From Rhizophagus clarus (Eukaryota; Glomeromycota; Glomeromycetes; Glomerales; Glomeraceae), in contig BLAL01000043.1 of NCBI GenBank assembly GCA_015698045.1, forward strand, positions 124,001 through 188,000: DNA of 64,000 nucleotides, written 5' to 3'. Both the position numbers and the translations under genes were made by a program. Position 1 is the first letter of the stretch, and each line of letters begins with the position of its first letter. This document shows, piece after piece, positions 11,469 to 22,683 of the stretch. The notes under the pieces are model-generated. The model was given only the letters and a program-made list of their open reading frames with translations. It did no database searches and was not told where the DNA came from.

Positions 11469-14289
11469 TTATAAGCTATCATAATTTGTCCATTTTTGAT
11501 ACAAAATTTCAAATTGATTATCAATATTTTGTTCTAAATTTTCAATAATATCTTGTATATTTTCATCATTATTATCATTTGTATCATTAATTGTATCTTC
11601 TTTAACTAAAGGTTTTTCATTATTTTTTAGTGGTATGTTTAATCTTTCTGTTAAACTATCAATATTTTTTTTAATTTTTAATGATAAATAACTAAAACAA
11701 TGAACACAATTGCCATTATATGAAGTTAAACATTCTCTATGAAACCCATGTCCACAAATTAAAATAATATTATTAGACAAATTTACATTATCAGACAGTA
11801 AACAATTTTCTGCATCACAAAATTTTTCATCAAAAGGTTTGCTTTTTGTACTCCAAGCCAATGGAAGTGTTTTTACATCAACATTAATTTTAAAAGTTAG
11901 AAGTACAAAACTTGGATATTTGTTATTATTAATTTGATTTGTATTTCCTAAATTATGTAAAATTTTTTCAAAAAGAGAAAATAAAAATAAGGAAACTTTT
12001 TTCTCTAAATAATTTAATTTAACTTGAGAAATAACTGGATTTCTTGAATTGACAAAAGCATCTTTAAAAAAAAGTTTGCTATTTCTTTCAATATCAATAA
12101 CTTTGGCTTTTTGAATAATTTGTAATGCTGTATTTGATTCAGCAGTTTGACTTCTAATAGAACTGTGAAAATTTTCCACAAAATAATCATTAAAAATTGG
12201 CAAATAATTTTCTAAAGTATTAGCTATTGGATGATTGTTTAATTTCCAATAAAACACATCACTTAAAAACATAAGTGGTGCTTTATTATAATTATGTTGT
12301 CTTAATCTTTGAAATAATACCCAAATTCTTGCAACACCTTTCAAATATTCTTTAAAATATCCACTTCTAAAAAGTATTGCATATATATCTAAAGTAAGTG
12401 GTATAGAATTATCTAATAAATCAATCATCATTCTATATTCTGCATCTTTAGAATTTTCAAAATGATGTATAATAACATTCCTAATCTTTTTCCAACCATT
12501 AAATGTTAAATCTAAAATAAGATTAATTACAGTTTGTTTTGGTTTTTGAGATAATATTTTTTTTTCTCCAAATAAATTATGATAATTTTTCAAAAAAAAA
12601 ATAATAGGTTTGAAATAATGTTTCTCTGCTATTTAATGAGATATAAAGTGGACCAATTATAGGAATTAAACTTAATATTTGTTTTGGAATACCAGATGCT
12701 TCTTCTTTATTAATTCTTAATGTTATAGCTCTTCTTATATTTATTTATTCTGGCCAATCAGCAACTATTGGAATTACATAATTATCTAAATAATTATATT
12801 CATTTTCTGATCTTTCAAATATTTTAAATAATATATTTAAACATTCTATATAATCTTTAGTGCTATGTAATAGATGTAAAATAAAATCTACTAATTTGCT
12901 ATTATTTAATGATCTTAATTCTTGATGATTTTGAATACGACCATCATAATCATGAACATTAAGATTTTCAACTCTATTTTCATAAGAATCTTCAACTAAA
13001 AATTGTTTCCATAATTTATTTTGTTTATAATAACTTTTACCTATTTGCTTCATAAAAAAGTTCTCAAAATTTTTTATAATCAATTTAGAATCAATTTCTT
13101 TAGGATTATGTATTAAAATATTATTTGAACAATATGGTATTGTTGTAATATTAGAATTAGAATTTAATAAAATTGTAACAAAATGAAATATATTATGTGT
13201 TTCTAATAATGATGGCATATTGCGAAAGTGAATATTATGATAATCATCAATATTTAAAACAAACATTTTTTCTATATTTTGCAAGCAATAATCATTAACA
13301 GTTTGCTGATGTTCATTTGAAATAAGATTTTTTTGGCGATTTACTATTTTTCTTGTTATTGAAAATCCTATATTTGCTAATGTATCAATAGATGATGGTG
13401 ATATACCAAAAGTTTGCAAATATGATTCAATATCAGCTTTAATACTATTAATATATTTATTATTAATACTGGCCAAAAAATAACATAAAGAAACTAATTT
13501 TTTTCTGTTATTTTCATTTGTTTTATTAGATTTGGTATGAGGATTAGTTCCAATATATAATTCATCAAAAAATCTAATTAAATCTTCATCAGCTGCTTCT
13601 AACATTGTTTTAAAAGTTATTAGATCATAAATAGACTTTTGATTTAATTTATGTTGATAATTATAAAGAACATTGGATATTTTTATTATTTTATCACTTA
13701 AACTAACTTCATTTGGAATTGTTATATGCTCTAAAATTTCTTGAAAATCCAATTCAAGTTGCTTTAATTCTTCTCCACTATAAAAAATATCATTTCTTAA
13801 TATATAGGAATAATTACCAACTTGCAAAATATTATCATTAATTTAGGTTTTTTTTGGAATTGGTGCTATATATTCTTCAGTTTGTAAATATTCAGAATCT
13901 TTATCAGTTTTTTTTTTTACATATACTACAAATTTCTGTAAATTCATTTAATCCTAATACTTCAATTAATCTTTTAAAAACTTTACAAGATTAAGCTTTT
14001 TTGATTTTTTATTTGCATTTTTTGATTGTGCTGTATATATATCATGTTTTGGATGAGAGCAAGGTTTATTATGTTTAAAATTATGAGTTTCATTAATAAT
14101 AAATTTGTTATAATGAGTTTGGCATAATTTCATGCCAACTGAAATAATTTCTTTTTTTGTTGCTGGAATATCTGTATTTCTAGCAATTGTTCTAATTCTT
14201 CCTTTGCAATTAGTAGAATAAAAATTACAGGAATTTAATGGGTTTTCTGTTTTCATTTTTAATTTAATTTTAAATGGATTATTTTTCAA
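11469..14289 (-). pseudogene. element B transposase-like gene, lightly broken
   Basis: Three consecutive minus-strand frames (13966-14289, 12745-13827, 11469-12593) read as one protein of about 900 residues. In order they show: an N-terminal Cys/His cluster (CNFYSTNCKG, LCQTHYNKF, CSHPKH); a second cluster ICSICKKK near 13940; a long helical core with ISPSSIDTLANIGFSI and NIDDYHNIH; a possible catalytic Asp region YVIPIVADWPE; the motif VENFHSSIR, whose Glu could complete a DDE site; and a C-terminal RING-like cluster (FCDAENC, CGHGFHREC, CVHC). A stop directly after ADWPE and shifts near 13840-13960 and 12600-12740 break it; introns could explain part of this. The family is common in Rhizophagus as far as I recall. 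The assignment as transposase rests on position inside clean TIRs and on the ENFHS-type motif. Confidence 0.7.
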
Positions 14290-14875
14290 AAATAAAATCT
14301 TCTTACAAATCTTAAACTATTTATAAAAAAATTCTGAAAATAATTAATAATAAATTTAATTACTATTTAATTTATTTGTTGTTAAAATTCATACAAAAGG
14401 CCAAAAATTAATATTTTCAAATCCAAAAATTAACTAAAACCTGGTCGAAAATAGGCTGAATTTATATTAATTGAAAAATAAAAGTAATTTAATGATATTA
14501 CATCATCCAGTGATCAAAATTTAATGTTTTATAGCTTGTTGAATTCGTCTCATCAAAACGAATATTTTGATAGTAATTTTATAAATATTTATGCAAAATT
14601 GGTTGAGATATGATATTTTAATAATTACTAATTATTATATAAATTATAGAAGTATAAATGCAAGTACAATTTTAATTATAACTTTGTATTACCTAAAATT
14701 TCACTGTGTTATTTTGGTCATTAATTTTAAAGCCATTAATCTATAGCCCATAAAAGTTTCAAGCTTCAGCTGAATTTCTGTGACTTTGACCGAAGTTTTA
14801 AAATCTGATATCACCTAATTTACTATATGATCGGCAATGATCAATAAGGTGATATAAGGATGTCCGCTATGCTAC

Positions 14876-15578
14876 CTAGGGGTTAGATAAATAAACAGAG
14901 GGGGCTAACTCATAGATTACACAGGTTAATCAATGATTGCCGAAACTGATACCATATGTAATTTTATATGTAATACTATTAAAAAGTGATTTTACCCCCA
15001 TGTTTAAGACGCAAGATTGACCAATAATCAATATAATCTATGAAAAAAAATTGCAGATCAGCAATAATAGAATACGAAACTATTAGAATATATGATTTTT
15101 ATCAAAGTTTCGCGTCTATATTTTCTAAAAAACAGGATCGACTATTTGAAATACTTCAAAACTATATAAAATTTTATTAAATATTTGAAAAAAATACACA
15201 ATAGAAGAAGAAAACACCATTTTTAAATGTTTTTTTAAAAAATATTTATAGTTTGTTTATTGGAGATCTAAAAAAAAATAAAAAAAAAATTTCTAATTTC
15301 TATTGTCAAGTAGTAAAAATATATAAAACTAAAAAAAAAGTAACCAATGATCTAATTTGAATAAAAAGACTTCGTTTATATAAAACTAACATATACGACC
15401 TTAATTTTTTGGATCGGCTACTTTCTTATGCGTCTAACTTGGAAAAAATCAAAAAAAGTGAATTTTTAATATGAAATTTTGCTTGTGTAACCAATTTATG
15501 AGAATGACAGTTCTGGCCTTTATTGATCAGCTTGTGTAACCTTAAGTTGGTCCTCCCGTTTATTTATCTAACCCCTAG
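14876..15578. mobile_element. element C: non-autonomous TIR transposon, 703 bp
   Basis: The ends are CTAGGGGTTAGATAAATAAA on the left and the same 20 bases on the opposite strand at the right. The target copies ATAGTAC lie at 9517-9523 and 15579-15585. They are far apart because elements A and B inserted into C's left end; C's first seven bases also occur at 10339-10345. The interior has no coding frame and is rich in A runs. It is the oldest of the three nested insertions. Confidence 0.8.
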
Positions 15579-18430
15579 ATAGTACTATAATTATTGGTTT
15601 TTATTAGATATTTCCAATTTTCTGTACTAGCTTTTTCTAATGTGTCTTCAACAAGGTCAAGTATGAATATACTATAAGTATAAGTTTGACCTGTTGAAGA
15701 TCTATTCAATGTAATATCCTCTTCAACTATTTTATACAAACCAAATTGTCCAATAATAAAAAAGCATCTTCTTTAGTTTTCAGTTTTCTTGTAAATTTTT
15801 TTTGGTATACTGCTAAATAACCAAACTGATTTTTTACATCCTTTGACTGTGACTGTCTAAATACATCTACAACATTATTTCTAGTTATTTGTTGTTGTTG
15901 CTTTATTTTAGTATTTACGTTTATAACTTCCAACATTTTTAGCATATCTGATTGAACGTCTGTATAAACTGGATTATCAGTTGTATATCAAATGCAATTA
16001 TCACAAATGTTACATTCTTGAGATAAGGAATCTTCTGGCCATGCAAAATAATTAACAATTGCTTATTTATGACACTGATATATGGTTGAACAATAAAATA
16101 ATACTTCTCTTATTTTATTTTTAGCATCAGATAAATATTTGATATGGGTTAAAGCTTCAAGTCCTTCATCACCTGAAATTGAACTTATTGTAGAATGTAA
16201 TTAAAAAAAATCATATTAGTTATAAAACAAAAAAAATAAAATGAGATATTTTACCTTTCTTTCCCTTTCGTGTAAATTCCTATAGCTATTCTAATATCTT
16301 CATATGGGCCGATTTGACTCCACGTAATGCGATAATATTACTTATGTGATAACAAGGGGGTAGCATGTTAAAATATGTTTATTGGTTCAATCTCACATGA
16401 TGATCAACATAACGAAACATTTAACAATACTTTGCGCAAAGGAATAAAAAAAGAAATATTATTTTATCTTAATTTACAAGTTTAAAATCATGAAAATTAT
16501 ATATTAATTAAGAGTAATAATCATAAATATTATTTTAAACCAAAAACTATTTAAATTGGATTACAATGAATTAAAATAGAATAAAAACTATGTAAATGTA
16601 ATAATTATTTAAAAAAAAGTCCAGATCTTCTGTTGTTCTCTGTTGTTTACTATTTACTCATTAAAGCCTATAATAAAGAAAGTGAGAATTAATAAACTAA
16701 TGCTTATTGAGCAAGCAAAAGTTGGTATTTTGAAAGTTTAACTACAAATTTTTTTGCAATCTACAAACCATACAGTGCCCTCTTGTTCTTTTAACGTTTT
16801 ATAAAATGTATAATAGCTTATTATTTGTTATAAATAACATAATATATTTTTTATTAGATTTGCTGATTCCTTTCCGATTCCTCAAAACCAATCTGTAACC
16901 AATTTGCAATGAACTTTGAAGACGCGAAATACATTGAAAAAAATATAGATCATCAGGATTTTATGATTGATATAGGATCAGCTCTTGTCACTGGTTTATT
17001 TTATTGTGTTACAGATTTACAATTATCATAATAATTCAACCCTGTGAACTAAAAAAAATGCATTTTATGTGACAAAATCAGATAGAGTTAGCCCATATGT
17101 TTTGACTAAACATAATAATTGCTTTTGCAGATTGCCCATCACAGCCTGCTTGACCACTCTCTTGTACTAAATTTCCTATAATAAACAAAAAGATAAAATC
17201 AAATTTTCTAACAAATGAACTTATTATTTACTTGCCCATAGATAATAAAAATTCTATATGAATAACTACTTAAACATCTGGCTCATTTACCTCCATTCTG
17301 AAAGCATTAGTTGTCGCAATTATTCAGATTTTTCCAGATTTCTATAATGAAAGAGTGTTAAATTTTTCTTTGGCAGGTAATTCACCATGATACATAGTTA
17401 TTTCTTCTTTCTGAACTTTAGTCTGAAGATTCATTAGCAAATTTTCACATTCTTTTATAGATACACAATAAATTATATATTTTCCAGCTTTAATTTCATT
17501 GGTAATTTTTAAAATATCTTCTAAAAATTGTTCTTTATTATCCTTTTTCTTTTGTACTTGATAAGTAAATGTACTATTTCCAAAATATTTATCTTGAAAT
17601 ACAAACAATTTTTGATGGTCTATATTAAGGCATATTACAATTTCTTGTGCATTAACCATTTAACAGGTAGCTGTCAAAAGTAAAATTGGGCAGTAGAAAA
17701 TATTTTTTTGAGATTACACAGAAAGTTTCAAGAATCTTTAAATAAAAAAATAAAATAATAAATAAGAATTATTCAGAGATAAATTTTACATTTAAAGTCT
17801 TACCTAAAATGCTCTTGATCTAAAATACAGTATGCCTCATCTATTATGAATCAGATTCCTCTGGAAGTTCTAATTTGTTCTAGCATTTGCCAAAATCCTA
17901 CGTTGAATTTGAACTTTTCAGGCATTATAATAATTACCCATATTAGTTTGCAAGCAATTTCTTGAAATACTTTTCTTTGGTACCATATTGGTTGTGCTGT
18001 CGATGCGTAAAGATAACTACAAGGTATTCCCATTTTGATCAATTCTAGTACTTGATCATCTACTAATATCTTTAAAGGAGAAATCACTACCATAATTCCT
18101 ATTATTACAACTGATATCAACGCATAACATAAGTTTTTTCCACCTCCTGTTTGTTTCAAAATGAGGGTATTATAATTTTGGATAAAAAACTTTATTGTAT
18201 CATTCTGTCCATTTTGAAATTCTGAAAACTGAAAGATGCCACTGAGTGCTGATTCACACATGATTTCTAAATCAATATTTTATTGAATTTCATTTTTTAG
18301 TTGATAATTTTTATCAATAATTTGGTCTTTCAGGTCATTATCAACATAAAATTGGCATACTTAACAAAGACCTCTAGTAGCACATTTTGGAAATGTATGA
18401 CACGTAATGCATTAAGTTGTCTTATTGAAA
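15579..18430 (-). pseudogene. decayed RecQ-like DNA helicase
   Basis: Fragments on the minus strand follow the RecQ order. Motif I region KQTGGGKNLCY and motif Ia VISPLKILVDDQV are at 17851-18261. A motif II variant IIDEAYCILDQEHF (Tyr for the usual His) follows near 17840. A second RecA-like part with MYHGELPAKEKF is at 17342-17659. A zinc-binding part with ECNICDNCI is near 16000-16030. A winged-helix-like end with NQFGYLAVYQKKFTRKLKT is at 15727-15945. Upstream of motif I there is a Cys-rich stretch (CHTFPKCATRGLC, near 18340-18420). Several stops and shifts break it. The frame at the 3' end runs up to element C. Together with the transposase-like remnants directly upstream it probably belonged to one large transposon. 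An Academ lineage carrying helicases has been described from animals and fungi and may be related; I cannot test this here. Confidence 0.7.
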
Positions 18431-18599
18431 TTAGGAATATGAGTAGTAAATGAAGTGCAAAAGCTATTGGAATCAATTTATTATTGGATTTTCTTTCTGT
18501 AAAATACAAGTTTCTATAAAATTTTATCAAAAACTAAATAAGTACTAAAAAACTGATTTATTTTTTATATAGAAAAACAAAAAATAATCACCTGATTCC

Positions 18600-21243
18600 A
18601 ATCAAAAGAATTAAGATCTTCACGCAGATTTTATAATGCAAGAGCACTCAGCATTATGCTTTTCAATTCGTCCTACATTATTTATTCTTTGTTAATCACG
18701 CACTTTCTCAATTTTAGTTATATTCAAAAGATCTTATTGAAATAAGGGAGTATTATTAGTTTGACATGCTATATTTACCATCTTACAAATTCCTTCATTA
18801 TTGTGCAAGATTGTAAGAACATGCCTTGTTTGATATGAAGCAGAATAATTAATTAATTTTGACGTATAGATAAGTTTAACCCTATTAAATGCTTCATTTT
18901 GCGAAGTTTGCGTTATTGTACCAATTCTTTGATCAATTGGAAGTTTGAAAATAGATTCTAATATTGATTTAAATTGATTTTGTTCAACAAGAGTATGTAT
19001 TTTAAGAGTTGGTTTTTTAAGTCATATTTCAGGATTCTGCTTGATCTAACAAACTTCTAACCAACACAAATCATGATTGTCACATAAATGCTGGAGTAAA
19101 CCTTCAGTTTGGATATATCAGATTTCTTTTTCTTAAAGGTTACAATTTTCATCATTTGCTTTTCTAAGGCCTGCAGTATATACATATGCCGAAAAATATG
19201 TTATAATATGTTGTTCATATTTAATCCATTTGGTATACTTTTTTACTAAAAAATTTACAGTATGTATATATAAATATATGTTAAATAGATTGTATTATAT
19301 GAAAATAAATGAATTCAATAATTACAATTTTTACGAATATTTTTAGTGACATGTTTCAAATTGGCAAATATGTGATTGACAATTCCAACATTTCCTAATG
19401 TTTTATTTGAATCCAAATCACCATCAATTATAACATTAAGCAATATATCTTGTTCTTCAAAAATTGGAGTCAATTTTTCAATAAGAGCAATTAAAATGAC
19501 ATGTTCTATTTGACGAGAACTTGAATCAAAATTTCTCTTTTGAATAATTTTTTCCTCTCCATTTTTTTTTATCTTATGGGATTTTTCAACAATATGAAAT
19601 GCTATTATTGATTTATATGAATAACCTTTATATAAAATTGGAATGTTAGAAGAAATCATAAAAATTTATAAAAAAAAATTTATAAAAAATATAATTACCA
19701 TTAATGTCCCTTCCATCATAAATTATTTCACCACTTGCTTGTTGAGTATTGCGTACATGAGATTATGAGCAATTGAAACTAACTGAAATAATTTGTTTGC
19801 CTTGAATTTTATAATATTTAATAACTTTTTGTAATACTATATCTGCACTCGTCAAAACCCTGCACAGGTCAAAATTAGTTAAATAGGGTATCAATAGAGT
19901 ATTAATAGGTTATCAATCGGCTATTAATAAGCTACCCTATTGGTAGCCTATTGAACTTGCACCATAATCCGTCACCAATCGGGCAGGCTGATTGATAGCC
20001 GATTGATAACTTATTGATAACCTATTAGTATCCTATTGGTATTTTTATTAAATAGGGTATCAATAGGGTATCAATCGGTTATCAATAGGTTATCAATCAG
20101 CCTGCCTGATTGGTGACAGATTATGGCGCAAGTTCAATAGGCTACCAATAGGATAGCCTATTGATAGCCGATTGATAACCTATTGATACCCTATTGATAC
20201 CCTATTTAACTAATTTCGACCTATGCTGCAGTTATAATTTTATTTTTTGTGAATCAAACAAGTTTTATCACAATAGTTGCAAGATTGTTGCAAAACTAGA
20301 AATATAAATTGTTTAATACTAACTAATATTGTCGAGCTAATTTTTGATTCTTCAATAATTTTATTAATACATGTTATCAAAAATTTATCTTGATCATTTT
20401 CTTTTTCATCATCTATATTATTTTGTTCAGATTTAAATATATTTATCTTTTGTTTGAGATGTTTGATTTAATGATTTGCATTATACAATAATTGTTTTAT
20501 TTGTTTATATTGCATTAATAATGCCATAAAATCTTCATAATTCATATATTTCATTTCTCCTATTGTAATTAGCAGTCTCTTGTGAGTAAAGGATTTTGGT
20601 AAAGTATCTTCAATTTCTTTTTGCAATCTTTTCCCTTTTCTTTATATAACTCCAATTGTTTTTTCAGTTACTTGTCGAGCTTTAAAAGTAGATTAAAATT
20701 CTGGATACAAGTAAAGATACTTTTAATAAACAGTTGATATTAATATTTGCACAATACTAGCTATATTAAAACCAAGGAGATGAAAAATTGACATTCTTCC
20801 ATCAGAATCAATATATGTAATAAAACTTTAGAACCAGTCAGATTGAAAATCAAAGGCAATAGTATTAGAAGTAGCATTTTCATCAAAATCAACCCAAAAA
20901 ATAGCACGTTTTATTCCTCAGAAACATTAATAGAAAGTTGAAAAATATTATTTTTTATTTTAGTAAAGATAGTATATTCAGGTAAAATCAGAACTCAGGT
21001 TTTTTCTTTATTCACTTTGATATAATAGTATTCTGCTTTTGAATTTTGTTGGATATTTTGGAATTGTGAATGTTTATCCAAAACTTGCAATACAGATGTA
21101 GTATCCATTATTAAATATGATCTATTTGCTCGTGAATAGAATTGATAATTGGTATTAGAAGAAAGCAAAGTATTGGTCCATTGAGATATAGGCATATTTC
21201 TATATATGATTATATATAAAAAAGTGCGTTTAGTCTGAGTCAC
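18600..21243 (-). pseudogene. decayed transposase-like gene upstream of the helicase
   Basis: Minus-strand fragments include ANRSYLIMDTTSVLQVLDKH (20995-21243) and a better kept block at 19315-19659 with YKSIIAFHIVEKS, NVIIDGDLDSNKTL and FANLKHVTKNIRKN. Another fragment reads NEAFNRVKLIYTSKLINY (near 18860-18920). The sequence IIDGDLDSNKT has the look of an RNase H-fold beta-strand with a catalytic Asp. The fragments lie in the order expected for one gene ending in the RecQ-like part. The 363-bp MITE at 19863-20225 interrupts it. It is strongly broken and the family is not assigned. Confidence 0.5.
19863..20225. mobile_element. palindromic MITE, copy 1 (363 bp, 3-bp target copy CTG)
   Basis: It starts CACAGGTCAAAATTAGTT and ends with the complement CTAATTTCGACCTATG. 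Nearly the whole length is a foldback made of repeated GGGTATCAATAGG and GGTTATCAATC words. It is flanked by CTG on both sides (19860-19862 and 20226-20228). The same element, exactly the same length, occurs at 56517-56879. A 3-bp duplication fits PIF/Harbinger-type transposition; this is inference. Confidence 0.9.
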
Positions 21244-21352
21244 TATTTTGTATAAAACTTTAAATAAAAATTTTTCTTAGATAGATGTTAGATAGTTTTA
21301 ATTTGAATATTTCTTTGCAAAAACCTGTGATTTGTTATTATGCAGTTGAGTG

Positions 21353-22675
21353 AGGACCCGAACAATATATATATAGGTAACAAAAAAATTTGCTTATTTA
21401 TCATATAAAATTTTTTTTTAAGTCATATAAAATTTTGCTTATTAGAAAGCAAAAAATAAAAAAAGTCGTAATTATAGATATGTAATAGGGAGTTAAAATT
21501 GTTAAAGTTATATATAAATTTTGCGTAGCAAGGATGATTTTCATACTACATATTATAAGAAAAAATTTTAATTTCACTCGTACTTTTAAAAATTTTTTTA
21601 AAAAGATATTTTTTTTTTCAATATATTATTGATTTTATACACTTTAGTTTTCATAAAATTAAATATTATATTTATAAAAAAATATCTTATTCTTGTTTTT
21701 TGTTTACTAAATTTAACTATATATAAAATAAATTTTAGTTGAATAAAATCACTTTTTATATTTAAGTAAAGCTGTTTAGCAATGTCAAAAGTACTCAGAT
21801 CTTAATTTCCTTAAGGCTAGGTATAATATTTATGAAGAAATTTGTATTTTTCAAACAGTACTAATTCCAAAATTTTTTTTTTTTCTTTTAACTTCAGGAC
21901 GTAATTATATCACTTTGGTCAAATGAAATCACTTTTTTCCGCTTAAGTAAAGTTGTTCAGCAGGATTGTATCTACTTACATATTAATTTTTATAACAATT
22001 TGCAAAATATTCATGAAGTATTGGCTATTTTTGTATTATTAATTTTTTTGCAAAAATCTATTTTGCAACTTCAGAGCGTGATTTCACCACTTTAGTCAAA
22101 TGAAATTCCTTTTCTGCTTAAGTAAAGTTATTCAGCAGGGTCGAATCTACCTACAATATAGATTTTAGAATGATTGGATTAATATTCGTAGAATGCGACC
22201 AAGTTTTGTACTTTCAATTATTTATCATTTATTTGATTTTTAATTTTAAAGTGTAATTTTACTATTTTTGGTTAAATGAAATCAACTTCTTGTGCTTAAG
22301 TAAGTTGTTTAGAACGGTTGAAAATAATTGTGCTTTATTTTTTATAACTCTAGGTATAATATTTATTGAAAGGTTAGTATTTCTATAACAGTATTAATTT
22401 TTAAATTTTTAATATTTTGGGTATTTAAATTAAGTTATTTATCACATTAAAATTTATTTGTATTTTAATTTTTATAATAAATTGTACTATAAATATAAAT
22501 TTATAAGTTATTTATAAAAGTTTTTATATATGTCATAAAATAAGTTGCTTAGCAATATAAAATTTTTGATGTTATAATAAAATTTTGCTTAGCGGAGTTT
22601 AAAATAATTTGCTTATTGATCATAGTAAAAAATTTGGATTTTAATGTGACCTATATATATATTGTTCAGGGTCCT
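21353..22675. mobile_element. element D: 1323-bp TIR element with internal repeats
   Basis: The ends read AGGACCCGAACAATATATAT on the left and AGGACCCTGAACAATATATA on the opposite strand at the right. It is flanked by an exact 8-bp duplication GTTGAGTG (21345-21352 and 22676-22683), as in hAT elements. The interior has at least four degenerate copies, about 180 bp apart, of a unit with CTTAAGTAAAGTTGTTCAGC (near 21760, 21945, 22120 and 22300). No coding frame is seen, so it is non-autonomous. Confidence 0.85.
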
Positions 22676-22683
22676 GTTGAGTG

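Larger units (their letters stand above)
10346..14873. mobile_element. element B: autonomous-type TIR transposon, 4528 bp
   Basis: The ends are AGCATAGCAGACATCC on the left and, on the opposite strand, AGCATAGCGGACATCC on the right. The element is flanked by an exact 9-bp duplication, ACCTAGGGG, at 10337-10345 and 14874-14882. It carries one long minus-strand transposase-like gene broken in a few places, plus a hairpin repeat near 11252-11408. A 9-bp duplication is typical of Mutator-like elements, but the protein does not look like a standard Mutator transposase, so I leave the superfamily open. The right subterminal part (14700-14860) repeats words found in element A. Confidence 0.9.
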
